From Zonotrichia leucophrys gambelii (taxonomy: Eukaryota > Chordata > Aves > Passeriformes > Passerellidae), in NCBI RefSeq assembly GCF_028769735.1, contig NC_088173.1:63821921-63885920 (forward strand): 64,000 nucleotides of DNA, read 5' to 3'. Position 1 is the first letter of the stretch, and the number at the start of each line of letters is the position of its first letter. Position numbers and translations under genes: made by a program. Shown one piece after another: positions 49,901-57,200 of the stretch. The notes under the pieces were generated by a model. It was given only the letters and a program-made list of their open reading frames with translations. It had not been told where the DNA came from and made no database searches.

Positions 49901-51246
49901 CAGTCTTGTTTCTCTCTTTCTGACTCTGCTGTAAAGCTGAAACAATTGACTTTTCTGTGTTATTGATCTTTATTTTAAAGCCCAATTAAACATGGTCTGT
50001 AGCCTCCTTATTTATTATATTTACACCCGAAATCACAGTCAAAAATCTTCCTCCACACAGATATAAATCCTAGGATAGAATGTATAATTTTGTATTTTTG
50101 AATTCAATGAAACTTGCTCTGTTTTAGCATTGTTTTCAACAAAACCACTACTCGTATAAGGTATGTAGCTTTTGTAACATTCATGTAACATGCCTGAGTT
50201 AATTTCAATCTTTTTATTTTACCCATTACCAAACTTAAACACTGAACTTTAACAAAAGCATAGAATGACATAAGGAAACATGGATAATTAAATGAGAATT
50301 AAAAAAAGACTGGGAATTGAAAAAACTACTGAGAATTAAAAAAAATTACTGAGAATTAAAAAATACTTGCTTTTCATTTAAATTTATCTTTATAAAAATT
50401 AAATAATAAAAAAATCAACAAAGTCTTATCTTAAGAAAAAAATCAAAGAACTAGCTATCTACCAACTAGCAACAGATTCAAACTGCTGATCAAGACTAAT
50501 TTACCTGCTAGCTGACTGAGAGTGAAAGTATTTCCTAACATTTAACAATCCCAGGAGAACAAAGAAATTTCCTCCTTCATTACAACATTTCAGTTAAGAA
50601 ACACTACAACACTTAACAAAAGGCTTTTATTAGCATGTACTTTCATTTCCTTAAAAATCATTACAAGTCTCAGCAATCAGTCAAAGTAAAACGTTCAACT
50701 ACTTTCAGCCTAGGATTTCTACAAGGGATAGCAAATGAAAGCTTCTTTTCAAATAAAATGCATACGACTAAATGGATGCAGCATTATTTCACTATTGAAG
50801 TTTATCACTCTTTAGGATGAAGTCAATTTGTGAAAGTGGAGGAATTAATTTCTCTTTTTTTTCCTTTTGCCCTTGCAGAGAATGAACAATGAAGGCTACA
50901 TAAAAGTACAAACCTGTGGACATAATATGCCTAGTCAGGAACTAAGAGATGAAGCACACAACTAAACAAATCAAAGAACATCCTCCAATTTTTCTAAACA
51001 CTGCTGAACATCCTTAATAAAAACATTACCTTTTCATCCAACCTAGCTACAGCACTGCAGTACGAAATCAGTTTTTCTTTAGTGCCTTAGTTAATTGCAT
51101 ATTTTGTAAAGTAAATACTCAACTTCTTACCTAAAGCTTTTATAAGGAGTAATTATTTCAAAAGATTGCTTTGCAGCCCGATCCACTTGTTTTACATTTG
51201 CCACATTCATAGGGATTAAAGTGATACCAAATCCTGTCTTAAAGTC
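1878..51246 (-). CDS. ARAP2: ARAP2, internal coding part (22 joined exons, partial at both ends)
   Basis: Multidomain GAP of the cell periphery and endosomes. The family is known for ARF6 GTPase activation stimulated by PIP3 and for binding RhoA, affecting focal adhesions and stress fibres. In transcription order the exons are 51246-51131, 49936-49737, 48983-48898, 48208-48026, 46335-46161, 44748-44614, 41035-40891, 38630-38528, 37883-37685, 35710-35647, 28104-27941, 26489-26277, 24680-24575, 22724-22577, 21872-21804, 19561-19487, 18471-18354, 13898-13770, 8433-8294, 3926-3844, 2457-2422 and 1941-1878. They sum to 2751 nt, or 917 codons, with all phases compatible and no stop. Domains by residue of this segment: PH2 second half 1-60, ArfGAP about 66-195, ankyrin-like 196-255, PH3 about 270-381, PH4 about 396-492, RhoGAP about 515-680, RA about 703-795, PH5 about 815-917. 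Identity rests on remembered resemblance to mammalian ARAP2 (about 1700 aa) rather than ARAP1 or ARAP3. Residue numbers in the other entries count from this segment's first codon. Confidence 0.95.
1942..2421 (-). other. ARAP2 intron between exons 21 and 22
   Basis: 480 nt of AT-rich intron; nothing else recognised. Confidence 0.8.
2422..2457 (-). CDS. ARAP2: ARAP2 window exon 21: 36-nt micro-exon in PH5
   Basis: 36 nt, residues 884-896, encoding [11 protein letters not shown] with split codons at both ends. It bridges exons 20 and 22 exactly in phase, and the sequence matches the family pattern W-G-L-x-x-x-S-E-K-H. Being 36 nt, it could be skipped without a frameshift, which would remove a PH5 strand. 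Two donors lie 4 nt apart: gtaggt, which keeps the frame, and gtaaac, which would read straight into TAG. A 24-nt homopolymer lies about 95 nt upstream on the gene strand (2553-2576). Confidence 0.87.
2458..3843 (-). other. ARAP2 intron between exons 20 and 21
   Basis: Contains the 24-A homopolymer at 2553-2576 (poly-T on the gene strand). Nothing else recognised. Confidence 0.8.
2553..2576. repeat. A(24) homopolymer
   Basis: Uninterrupted run of 24 adenines. On the transcribed gene strand it is a U tract about 95 nt upstream of micro-exon 21. Length is likely polymorphic and prone to sequencing error. Confidence 0.95.
3844..3926 (-). CDS. ARAP2: ARAP2 window exon 20: PH5 middle strand
   Basis: 83 nt, residues 857-884. 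The first half ([12 protein letters not shown]) is variable. The second half ([15 protein letters not shown]) is the recognisable conserved part. Phases 0 and 2 match exons 19 and 21. Donor gtaaga, acceptor atttgcag. Confidence 0.9.
4281..5375 (-). mobile_element. CR1 LINE fragment, sense on the minus strand
   Basis: The left end reads agaatggtttgggttgg, the reverse complement of the CR1 3' end, so the element's 3' end is at the left. Rightward follow the usual CR1 blocks: a ctcagtttgaaggcatta block, ggtgctccatatccctctga, cttgcacttgatcatgtt, ggtgtcatctgctgaag, accctctggatgtgacc, tcaaaggccttacagaa and ggtcaggcaggacttgccc. This corresponds to the 3' part of the reverse-transcriptase ORF plus the 3' UTR. 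The frame is broken by many stops and indels, and the element is 5'-truncated, as is typical. It contains an inserted perfect hairpin at 5155-5196. Confidence 0.9.
5155..5196. repeat. Perfect 19-bp inverted repeat with 4-nt loop inside CR1
   Basis: Left arm tttagagaaaagaatattt at 5155-5173, loop ctct at 5174-5177, right arm the exact reverse complement at 5178-5196. The left arm begins in normal CR1 sequence (ccagtttagaga). The right arm is not part of the CR1 consensus as I know it, so it looks like a local inverted duplication after insertion. Confidence 0.95.
5500..6300 (+). mobile_element. CR1 LINE fragment, sense on the plus strand
   Basis: Blocks in the opposite orientation to the neighbour: a degenerate acgcaaactcttgcac, then gggctcagcaggggcccacc, ttggatccttgagac, tttcccccatgaggacagtc, cccagaaaggttgtgctatc and tcctcagggttttcgaagac, then a 3' UTR-like end with gatctcctgaggttcctt. 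It is strongly decayed with several deletions. The left limit is uncertain by about 100 nt. Confidence 0.75.
8294..8433 (-). CDS. ARAP2: ARAP2 window exon 19: first half of PH5
   Basis: 140 nt, residues 810-856. [20 protein letters not shown] and [19 protein letters not shown] are the first strands of the fifth PH domain. The donor gtacag lacks the +5 G and is weak. CR1 fragments in opposite orientations lie in the introns on either side. Confidence 0.95.
9860..9901. repeat. Two-copy 21-bp tandem repeat
   Basis: tgagagtagcagagtacttag at 9860-9880 is followed directly by tgagagtagcaggatacttcc at 9881-9901, an imperfect tandem duplication. Confidence 0.8.
10746..10885 (-). mobile_element. tRNA-Ile-derived SINE with CR1-like tail (TguSINE1-like)
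   Basis: On the minus strand it begins gagctcagttgttcagagc, an A-box region, continues gtgctaataataccaagg with the anticodon-loop sequence of tRNA-Ile(AAU), then gggttggatccctgggta, a B-box region one base off GGTTCGATCCC. The 3' part reads gagctggattctgtgatcc and ends ctattctgtgattctat, like a CR1 3' end. This head-tail combination matches TguSINE1, a SINE described from passerine birds and thought to be mobilised by CR1. The 5' end appears slightly truncated. The tRNA-like part is too altered to be a functional tRNA gene. Confidence 0.8.
10953..10990. repeat. Perfect 16-bp hairpin
   Basis: aacttttcccatgctc at 10953-10968, loop tataag, then the exact reverse complement at 10975-10990. It lies 68 nt right of the SINE. 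It does not resemble a known terminator or RNA family. Confidence 0.95.
12655..13398 (+). mobile_element. CR1 LINE fragment, sense on the plus strand
   Basis: Clear CR1 RT-ORF remnants: gacctcggggtcctggtcaa, tgtcctgctctgctctgca, ggcggcctcacctcaagtg, cagttttgggcaccacaata (YSALxRPHLxxxxQFWAP-type reading), then gtcacttggtctgctcagcc, ggaggagactgagggg and gatcttaagttccacaatgg. The 3' end is recognisable as ctcagaatattctgattccg. Frameshifts and stops interrupt it, and it is 5'-truncated. Confidence 0.9.
13427..13448. repeat. 22-bp perfect palindrome
   Basis: gctaatagaaa followed directly by tttctattagc, with no spacer, about 30 nt beyond the 3' end of the CR1 fragment. Confidence 0.95.
13770..13898 (-). 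CDS. ARAP2: ARAP2 window exon 18: end of the RA domain
   Basis: 129 nt, residues 767-810. [20 protein letters not shown] and [17 protein letters not shown] close the RA domain; the ER-x-L-x-x-x-E-x-V-L pattern is conserved in ARAP proteins. Donor gtatgt, acceptor tttttcag. Confidence 0.95.
13899..18353 (-). other. ARAP2 intron between exons 17 and 18
   Basis: AT-rich. Holds a near-perfect hairpin at 14941-14979 and an 18-bp palindrome at 17850-17867 (acacactttaaagtgtgt). No recognised transposon or other gene. Confidence 0.75.
14941..14979. repeat. Inverted repeat, about 15-bp stem with one bulge
   Basis: tgaacccacaaaagcc pairs with ggctttgtgggttca across the loop ttaacaat. One extra A in the left arm is the only defect. 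Confidence 0.9.
18354..18471 (-). CDS. ARAP2: ARAP2 window exon 17: RA domain centre
   Basis: 118 nt, residues 728-767. It encodes [19 protein letters not shown], then a loop and [14 protein letters not shown]. This is the helix and following strand of the RA domain. Donor gttagt again, acceptor tattacag. Confidence 0.94.
18472..19486 (-). other. ARAP2 intron between exons 16 and 17
   Basis: About 1 kb AT-rich intron with an A-rich run near 18730; nothing else recognised. Confidence 0.75.
19487..19561 (-). CDS. ARAP2: ARAP2 window exon 16: first strands of the RA domain
   Basis: 75 nt, 25 codons, residues 703-727. [19 protein letters not shown] and then SIIIR form the first beta hairpin of the Ras-associating ubiquitin-like fold. 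Phase 0 on both sides. The donor is gttagt, weaker than consensus because of T at +3. Confidence 0.92.
19562..21803 (-). other. ARAP2 intron between exons 15 and 16
   Basis: AT-rich. It includes the TA repeat at 20801-20824. No gene or transposon recognised. Confidence 0.75.
20801..20824. repeat. TA-rich microsatellite
   Basis: Alternating AT interrupted once by an extra A. Confidence 0.85.
21804..21872 (-). CDS. ARAP2: ARAP2 window exon 15: linker between RhoGAP and RA
   Basis: 69 nt, 23 codons, residues 680-702, encoding [20 protein letters not shown]. Phase 0 on both sides means skipping this exon would keep the frame. Donor gtaagt, acceptor tatacag. Confidence 0.92.
21873..22576 (-). 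other. ARAP2 intron between exons 14 and 15
   Basis: 704 nt; nothing recognised. Confidence 0.8.
22577..22724 (-). CDS. ARAP2: ARAP2 window exon 14: RhoGAP C-terminal part
   Basis: 148 nt, residues 630-679. It encodes [19 protein letters not shown], with the conserved RhoGAP NLA motif (Asn644), then [19 protein letters not shown] and NYVQLFH. The asparagine that helps bind the GTPase is retained although the arginine finger in the exon before last is not. Donor gtacgt. Confidence 0.95.
22725..24574 (-). other. ARAP2 intron between exons 13 and 14
   Basis: Holds the CR1 fragment at about 22985-23485; the rest is AT-rich without features. Confidence 0.8.
22985..23485 (-). mobile_element. CR1 LINE fragment, sense on the minus strand
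   Basis: The left end has ctgatcatctagtccaactg, the complement of the CR1 3' UTR. Then gaccacccttttagtaagaa, an aatcctccctaa block, and cagaactgcacacagagctc at the right. The minus-strand translation still reads LELCVQFWG followed by a VQRK remnant, the end of the CR1 reverse transcriptase. One 162-codon open frame survives over it, but it is a decayed copy with the catalytic part missing. Confidence 0.88.
24575..24680 (-). CDS. ARAP2: ARAP2 window exon 13: RhoGAP middle helices
   Basis: 106 nt, residues 595-630. It encodes [19 protein letters not shown] and [15 protein letters not shown], matching the RhoGAP helix in which NxxTLxxLxxHLxR is conserved. The donor is unusual: the exon ends in ttacag and the intron starts gtcatt, with C at +3 and no G at +5, the poorest donor of the 22 exons. 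The reading frame leaves no other choice nearby. Confidence 0.93.
24681..26276 (-). other. ARAP2 intron between exons 12 and 13
   Basis: 1.6 kb AT-rich intron; nothing recognised. Confidence 0.75.
26277..26489 (-). CDS. ARAP2: ARAP2 window exon 12: RhoGAP A-B helices, arginine finger replaced
   Basis: 213 nt, residues 524-595. The [12 protein letters not shown] segment corresponds to the RhoGAP loop that normally reads GIYRxSG. The catalytic arginine position is Leu532, so GTP hydrolysis on Rho is not expected. ARAP2 is known to lack this arginine and to bind RhoA-GTP as an effector-like partner. The rest is a normal Rho[42 protein letters not shown]. Donor gtaagg. Confidence 0.96.
26490..27940 (-). 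other. ARAP2 intron between exons 11 and 12
   Basis: 1.45 kb; nothing recognised. Confidence 0.75.
27941..28104 (-). CDS. ARAP2: ARAP2 window exon 11: end of PH4 and start of RhoGAP
   Basis: 164 nt, residues 469-524. [20 protein letters not shown] contains the invariant tryptophan of the PH helix (Trp484). After [16 protein letters not shown] it enters the RhoGAP domain with [18 protein letters not shown], the first RhoGAP helix. Strong donor gtaagt. Confidence 0.95.
28105..35646 (-). other. ARAP2 intron between exons 10 and 11
   Basis: 7.5 kb, the longest complete intron here. Apart from the A/C-rich low-complexity stretch at 34606-34706 I see no transposon, exon or RNA gene. Many short open frames exist, none with a recognisable product. 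Confidence 0.7.
34606..34706. repeat. A/C-rich low-complexity tract
   Basis: About 100 nt almost without G or T on the plus strand, built of CAAA, CAAAC and AAATC units (purine-poor T/G on the gene strand). It may derive from a decayed poly-A tail. Confidence 0.85.
35647..35710 (-). CDS. ARAP2: ARAP2 window exon 10: short PH4 exon
   Basis: 64 nt, residues 448-469, encoding [22 protein letters not shown] in the centre of PH4. It is short and isolated by introns of 2.0 and 7.5 kb. It was recognised because the phases on both sides match and the sequence resembles the family (Mx[14 protein letters not shown]). Donor gtaaag, acceptor gttttcag. Confidence 0.9.
35711..37684 (-). other. ARAP2 intron between exons 9 and 10
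   Basis: 2 kb AT-rich; nothing recognised. Confidence 0.75.
37685..37883 (-). CDS. ARAP2: ARAP2 window exon 9: first half of PH4
   Basis: 199 nt, residues 382-448. After HFVPP and a short linker it encodes [18 protein letters not shown] and [18 protein letters not shown], the opening strands of the fourth PH domain. An acidic loop (EDAEED) follows, then IYLRRLQEL. Donor gtaaga, acceptor ttggtag. Confidence 0.95.
37884..38527 (-). other. ARAP2 intron between exons 8 and 9
   Basis: 644 nt; nothing recognised. Confidence 0.8.
38528..38630 (-). CDS. ARAP2: ARAP2 window exon 8: end of PH3
   Basis: 103 nt, residues 347-381. It encodes [20 protein letters not shown] and then the C-terminal helix with the invariant Trp375 ([10 protein letters not shown]). 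It closes the third PH domain. Donor gtaata, acceptor cctttag. Confidence 0.94.
39050..39310 (-). mobile_element. Probable old CR1 3'-region remnant
   Basis: Blocks such as aaggatggagattattatcc, caccaacctgttcctgccct, ggaggcttttcctgtcaggc and agcctgaacctgctggggtg align in order with the antisense CR1 3' region (the part reading 'cctgttcc ... tttttcct ... cctaaacctcccc' in younger copies). Too diverged to be certain. Confidence 0.5.
40183..40197. repeat. T(15) homopolymer
   Basis: Uninterrupted run of 15 thymines. Confidence 0.95.
40891..41035 (-). CDS. ARAP2: ARAP2 window exon 7: core strands of PH3
   Basis: 145 nt, residues 299-347. It encodes [18 protein letters not shown], the beta2-beta3 hairpin typical of PH domains, then [18 protein letters not shown]. 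Donor gtaagc. The acceptor lies behind a long T-rich stretch around 41079-41094. Confidence 0.94.
41036..44613 (-). other. ARAP2 intron between exons 6 and 7
   Basis: 3.6 kb AT-rich intron with an A run near 42420; no gene or transposon recognised. Confidence 0.7.
44614..44748 (-). CDS. ARAP2: ARAP2 window exon 6: linker and first strand of PH3
   Basis: 135 nt, residues 254-299. An acidic, cysteine-containing linker ([16 protein letters not shown]) leads into [17 protein letters not shown], the first strand of the third PH domain. The linker differs from my recollection of mammalian ARAP2 more than the flanking exons do, which is normal for an interdomain segment. Acceptor ttgagcag, donor gtattt. 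Confidence 0.9.
44749..46160 (-). other. ARAP2 intron between exons 5 and 6
   Basis: 1.4 kb; nothing recognised. Confidence 0.75.
46161..46335 (-). CDS. ARAP2: ARAP2 window exon 5: ankyrin-like segment after ArfGAP
   Basis: 175 nt, residues 196-254. [19 protein letters not shown], then the turn [20 protein letters not shown] and [16 protein letters not shown], form helix-turn-helix units like the short ankyrin repeats that follow the ArfGAP in ARAP and ACAP proteins. The acceptor has a good pyrimidine tract but ends in ataag; the donor is gtatga. Confidence 0.93.
46336..48025 (-). other. ARAP2 intron between exons 4 and 5
   Basis: 1.7 kb AT-rich; the 46780-46860 stretch repeats the motif atacattaagt, otherwise nothing recognised. 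Confidence 0.75.
48026..48208 (-). CDS. ARAP2: ARAP2 window exon 4: C-terminal part of ArfGAP
   Basis: 183 nt, exactly 61 codons, residues 135-195. It encodes [19 protein letters not shown], a stretch of acidic and helical residues, then [13 protein letters not shown]. The N-x-x-A-N-x-x-W pattern and the YxxxKF pattern are standard in the second half of ArfGAP domains. Both boundaries are phase 0. The donor gtaata is mediocre. Confidence 0.95.
48209..48897 (-). other. ARAP2 intron between exons 3 and 4
   Basis: 689 nt; nothing recognised. Confidence 0.8.
48898..48983 (-). CDS. ARAP2: ARAP2 window exon 3: ArfGAP catalytic arginine segment
   Basis: 86 nt, residues 106-134. It begins with the GQHRSLG motif that follows the zinc finger. 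Arg109 sits at the position of the ArfGAP arginine finger that enters the ARF active site, so GAP activity toward ARF6 is expected to be retained. The following [12 protein letters not shown] is the conserved ArfGAP core helix region. Donor gtatgt. A 501-nt plus-strand open frame overlaps this exon antisense, but it does not look like a protein family. Confidence 0.96.
48984..49736 (-). other. ARAP2 intron between exons 2 and 3
   Basis: 753 nt with an A(16) run at 49628-49643; nothing else recognised. Confidence 0.8.
49737..49936 (-). CDS. ARAP2: ARAP2 window exon 2: PH2 helix and ArfGAP zinc finger
   Basis: 200 nt, residues 39-106. It starts with the C-terminal helix of PH2, where Trp51 in KQDWIEA is the usual invariant PH-domain tryptophan. 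After a linker it enters the ArfGAP domain. The zinc finger has the classical C-x2-C-x16-C-x2-C spacing with Cys81, Cys84, Cys101 and Cys104, in the context CADC and CKKCAG. All four ligands are present, so zinc binding should be intact. Acceptor ttgtttcag, donor gtagag. Confidence 0.96.
49937..51130 (-). other. ARAP2 intron between exons 1 and 2
   Basis: 1.2 kb containing the short tandem array at 50294-50367. Confidence 0.8.
50294..50367. repeat. Four-copy tandem repeat, about 19-bp unit
   Basis: Units begin at 50294, 50312, 50331 and 50351, each a variant of gagaattaaaaaaactact with small changes in the A run. Confidence 0.85.
51131..51246 (-). CDS. ARAP2: ARAP2 window exon 1: middle strands of PH2
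   Basis: 116 nt, residues 1-39, starting in phase 0 with the codons for DFKTGFG and ending with a split codon (AG). It encodes beta strands of the second PH domain, including [13 protein letters not shown] and [11 protein letters not shown]. The acceptor is a clear pyrimidine tract ending in ctag; the donor is gtaaga. This is the most upstream exon that I could recognise. The exon that should precede it (start of PH2, with the family's CGYLELRGY-type opening) was not found between here and 64000, so the intron in front is at least 12.7 kb. Confidence 0.93.
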
Positions 51247-54200
51247 CTAGAAAAAAGATAATAAATGTTTAGAAGGTTATCAATCAAGAATAAAACATGT
51301 AAAGAAAAATTATTTCGTCATGGTCCAAACAAAATGAGATCAGTATCAGACATCTTTGCCATAGCATATAAGCCACTTGTAATTTTTTAATGGATAAACA
51401 AACCTCCACTAAATTTTGTCCAACCAAAAAGTTTCCAACTGCTATAATGACCTTACTTGGTTGTTGGTAAGAGTAAAAATGCATGATCAAACTATTAATA
51501 AAGGAAAGAATAAAAAAAAAGGTTAAACACTAGATTGCATTATAAGGTAAGTGCAAAATTCTGGAAGGATCCAGCTTAAATCATGCTTTAGTGTCTACAT
51601 AAACTTTAGAAATCTAAATCCTTCTAACTGACTGCAGCTTTTCTTGCTTTAAGACTGAGCTCTTTAACAAACTAAATGTGTATAAAATTCTTTCTTAAAC
51701 CACTGATTCCTCATGTTTCTGATGTAGAACACGAACTAAACATGTCTTTGAAAAAAGATCCTATGCAGCAGCTAAAATAGACAAAGAGCTAGTTGTGATT
51801 CAATAATAAGAAAGTATTTTTATCTTAAGTGAACAAGTGAAACAAGTGAAATTGTTTGGGGGTTTTTTTATACATGGAAAAATGTACTAAAAAATAACTT
51901 TTGTATTGGCAGAACTGGGAAATAAAATGTGAGCTCACACTGAGCTCCTGTGAGGGTCTCTCAAAATGTATGGATTCTGGAAAATCAGATGAATGCATAC
52001 ATTATTTCTTATCTATTTGGAGTACCATCTGCATTTCCTTCTTTAAATTTATTTACATGTTGATCTCAAGGCAGTCACTTCCACAAGTGTAATTTCTGGA
52101 AATATTAGCATACTTCTTCAGAATAGTAAATAAATCAGAACTAAAACCAAGCTGTATCACCCAAGCAAAGAGCCAAATTCATATCTCTTACCATCTGCAT
52201 GTTCACTGTTACCTCTCACATAACAAGTAGTTGGGTACAGACTAATAAAAATAAAAGCACTGAAGGGTAAAAGCCTCAGAGCTGCCTGCCTCTGAAGAGA
52301 GGATTGTTTTTCTAGTCAATACATATTTAAACCTGCATCACTCACAAGTCTCTGTTTGTAAGATTCACAAATTTTTGAGCACTAAGAAGTATGGAGAACT
52401 TACTTCACAAAACTCTTCTAATTTTATTTCCCTATTTCAGGTATGAGCAAATAAAACTATCATTGTAGCCAGAATTGCTAAGGTTAAATCCAAGAAAAGC
52501 CACATACATGTGTGTGTCTATGCACAAGCAGAAGTATCAATTGTATCACACGAGGCATTGAATAGAATAATGCCCCAAAAAGCATAATAACATCAACTAA
52601 AAGATGAGATTTTTAGAATGACAGAATTCCTACAATTTAAATATACTGTGAGATACGTTAGCTAATGTTTCCTCGCCAGACTTCTAATTAAGAATTTTTG
52701 GGTGTTTTTTTACATGCCATTATCTTTGACAGTAGCAGTGGGGAACCAGGTGTGAATTTCAACACAAATCTTTATAAAACGTAGAAGTGTTTCAATAAGT
52801 AATCTGTGTTAGCCACTCCTCAAATAATTTATTTTAGAAAATAGACAAAAAATAGAAATTATTTTAAATATTTCCCCTTTTCTTCCACCCTCCTATTCTG
52901 TAACTTAGGCATTTTTATTCTCTCCCCTCATCTTCAGCCCCCACTCTCTTTGTGTATAAATCAAGGGGTTTCATACTGACACACCTGCCTCAGAAGAGAG
53001 CAGAGACTTCTGTTAAGCCTACACAGTCCCTGATTCACCCTGTATGGGGAAAGAGTGGGCAGAAAAACCTCCTTTGAGTGTGAACTTGACAGCATCCTCT
53101 GTAGCAGTGAAGCATTCTTAACTTCACATCACCAGTGAGAAAAAGAGGAGCATGAAATAGTGAAAAAGAAAAGGCTGAGGAAAGAAAAATACAAAACTTG
53201 AATTTCTATCAGTGAAATGAAAAAAAAAAAAAGAAACCTTACCAAAACAACCCAAAACCATTACCTCTGTAGAATTAAACGGTTTATGCTTCTGAGATGT
53301 AAACTGGTTGCAATTTTCATTTGTGGATTCAAGTATTTCAAATTACTTAAAATAATTTGCCTTAAGAAGTCCTGATTTTTTAATGAGAGGTAATAAGCCC
53401 ATCCTTGAACCTGCACAGTGCAATGCATTCTTTGTTTATTAAATAACAGCTGAAAAACCACCAGAAGCCATGGTTAAAAGGTGTTCAATACACTTCTAGG
53501 TCCAGAATAAAGTTCACTGAAGGTAAATTATTAACAAAGACAACCAAAATTATAACTATGTTACTAAGACAGATCAAAGTTCCCCTGTAGAATAGCTTCC
53601 CTTTAGGCACTTCCTACTGGTGATAGTCATAAAAATAATGCAAACAAAAAAATGTATATGCTCATCTTCCCAAAAATGCTTCCAGCAATCTATGCACTTA
53701 AAAGTCCCTAAACAAACAGCTGCAGCAAAGAAAATTATATTTACTAGCCACTGACCTACACATCCTCAAAGAATTAAAAGCCCAACAACAACAACATGCT
53801 TTGAGGTCTCTGTAGGATTTTACTTCATAAATTTCCCAAATAGTGGCTGTAAAAAAAGGAAGTCCTTTTGTATATGAATATTATATATTATTAATATTAT
53901 GATAACTGAGAATTTTCAATTTTTTGCCTGACAACTGAGAATTTCATTACATAACATAAAAGGAAAGAAATGCTAACTAAATTTCATTAACTTCTTATCC
54001 CATAATGTTCCTTCTTGAAAATATTTATTCTATATTCCTTTCAGACTGTTTCTTATGCCTTCAAACAGCTGGTTGCACCTCCTTTCCTTGGAGCAAAACA
54101 GAGCAAGCTGCATGGAAGCAACCTGCCACATGAAAATCACACAAATATTTATGTCTGTGAAAACAGACACCAAAATTTGTAGTACTTCATTTAATAATAG

Positions 54201-57200
54201 AGAACCAAGAAAGCACTCTAGAAACAAAGTACATTAATTTGAAAGCCTTTACCTTTAGGTGCAGCACAAACCTGTCAAAATTTGCACAAGTGGCCAGTGT
54301 CTGAACAACCCCATTAAAGAAAGAATAACTCATTATGCTTTACATTCAGCAAGGGCATGAGAACTTACAATACTGAATTCCAGTGTGAGGAATGTCAGAA
54401 ATGTTAAGAAACTTGAATCTACTTTTCAGAACAGAATATGGTGGCAAATTAAGCAACTTCATTGGTGCATTAGAGTGAAGTTATTTCCATAATGGTCCAA
54501 ACAAACTCCTTAGGGTAACTGCACAACACTTGGCATAAACCTGGCTTTGTGAGTGACAGGTACAGCAGAATTTAATTTCAGCGCTCAGAATTGTATGCTT
54601 TCAGGAGTGCAGTCTTCTTCTCTACTTCAGAAACAGAAGTGGGAATTGGTACAGAGAAGAAAGAAGTGCTCCACTTTGAAAGATGAATTCATTCACTTTG
54701 AGTGCACAGAAGGACAATTGGGCTATTCAAGAACTATACAAAAAATATCGACAGCAAAAGCAAGCAGTATCTTTTCAGAATAAGAATTGTCTTGCTTCTA
54801 CCCACCGAAAGCTCATTGTTTCAGATACACTGAACTGCACTATGATTTCTGACAAAGGCAGAAAAGTTTAAGATTCAAAAATGCACAGAGAAAGATGAGG
54901 GTTGGGTTTTTTGGGTTTTTTAAAATTTAAATATAGATACAACTTAAATGTCTATAGTCATACTATCTGTATGAATTCTAAGAAAAGTTGAAAAATGAGT
55001 TCACAGTAAAAGCTTTAAAAAAAACCCAAAAATTCTCCATAGATATAATAATAGAACCAAAGTATTCACTAAACAGCACAGTTAACTGAAAGCTAAAAAT
55101 ACTAAGGTGAGTACTGGCTTTCTGATTAGCTGGTGTTTCTTCCTGAAGGGTGTATTATTATAATATGGAATTGTTGCTGTCATTATCATCCCTGTCTGAA
55201 AAAGACATAACCTATGAAAACCTGTCATCTGTATATAAATAATGAAATTATTTAACTTTTATTTTTAAACATACCTTTAACATGTATCTATAAAGTGCCT
55301 CTCAGTGTACAAAACTGTCCTCTTTATTATGCATTATCTTTTCATAGGCAAAAGCTGTCCCATGACAGGCTTTGCTAACATTTCCTCAATTCTATTTTGG
55401 ATGAAATTCATGAAGATTCAAAATTAGTCTCATACCTTTTCTAACATACCACCACTATCTTACCGACACAGAAATAAATACCAAGGCTAAGGAACACTAA
55501 AGTATATATGTATAAAATCATGCAACTATATCTGAACAAGTGAAATTTTCAGAGCTGCTGGATGCCTAACTTTCAGTATGTTGTCCTAAAAAGACAGACT
55601 TGGGCACCTTTCTGCCTGCAAGTCATAAATAAATTTGTAATCAGAGCCTGAACCTTGTGACTCTCAGCGAACACACTTTCTCCAAAAAATGGCACTTCTA
55701 AAAATTCTCTACTGCTACCTATAAAGGAAAATTATTTTTCTTTCTATTTTTTCCCTTCCACTTGGTTTTGCTCCAGTACACTAGGGCTGGCATTCTTATT
55801 GGTTTAGTCAGACCAAAATTCATCTGAACACAGGAGTTCTATGTCTTTGCACGCACTGTCTTTCATGGATCTAACATTAGCTCCCCAATGTATGAAGTTG
55901 ATTTAAAAAAATCTTTGCATCAGGAAAACATCTCAGGGAAATTAAACCAAAAAAATGCAGCCACAATTATAACCTTACCCATACTCCTAACATAAAAATA
56001 AAAAGTTAACTAACTTAAAATACTGAAATAAAATAAATACCGAAAATAAAAGGTTAGCTAACTACTACTTTCATATTAGAAATATCAATCCATATTTTTA
56101 TCTCCTTTTCTGGCACAGGACTAACTGGATAACAGCAACAGCAGAGAAAAAGGAAAATTGCTGACACGAGTTCAAGAGACTATGTTCCTACACACTCACA
56201 CATACAAATACATACATAAGTATATATCCTAATATATAAATGCATGTTTGTAGCTTATTTTGAAATAAAAAAATACAGAAGTACAGAACTCTGAAGTACA
56301 GAAATAGCACTGATAGATGTTGGGAACACAACACTTTTGGAAATTCTACATCAACTGAGTATTCTCACTGCACATCAGTTTCCTTCCTGTGTACTATGAA
56401 ATCAAGGTACATTTGCTTTTTTTGTCTTTGGCTGTCAGATCTTGAGGACATGCAATATTTAAGAGGGTGCATGCAGATAGACAGATAGATATCCAACAGT
56501 GATAAGAGGTAACAAATCAAGAACATTATATTGCATATAAAGATATATTCACACACACAAACGTGTATGTATGTGTTTATAAATGCACATTTTTTTGTTT
56601 CCTTTTTAACAGCTATCTTTCATACCACCCTAATTCTAATTTATAAAAAGACTATTCATATTTCTAAAACTACTCTTGTCCTCCTGCCCATACTCAGAAC
56701 AATCTTGACCTTTAATCACAATATCTCTGATCAGAGTTCCAAAACAGGACCTTAAATGGTTCCTTGAATTTACCACTTAATTTGCAACAGCTCTTTAGAT
56801 TTACCCTGGGGAAGTTACCACGAAGTTTGTGACAACTACACTACTCCTGCAAGATCTGAAAATTCCCTTAACAATTTAGCAATTTAGATTTAGTCTTTTC
56901 CTTCATTCTTACCCCATGGTATTTGATTTCTTCCAAACAACCAAATTATTCCAGAGAGAGTGAAAGCCAGAACTAGAATCATTCAAATGAAGTATGCATA
57001 GTTTCTTTCCTCTCCTCATTATTTGGAGGCATTACACTTCAGCCTTTCCAGCTATTAAGGAGGGCTAATTTCTGCAACAGAAATACGGGAAAAAACTGGC
57101 TTCCATATTAATAAAAAAATTAAGACCTTTTTATATATTAAAGAGTTTAATAAAGAGTGACTAGTAATGCAAATTGCTTTGATGATATTAAGTTTACACA

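Noticed and set aside
56521..56580. CA/TG-rich stretch as a possible regulatory or Z-DNA element
   Set aside because: Short, imperfect microsatellite of a kind common in introns; nothing supports function.
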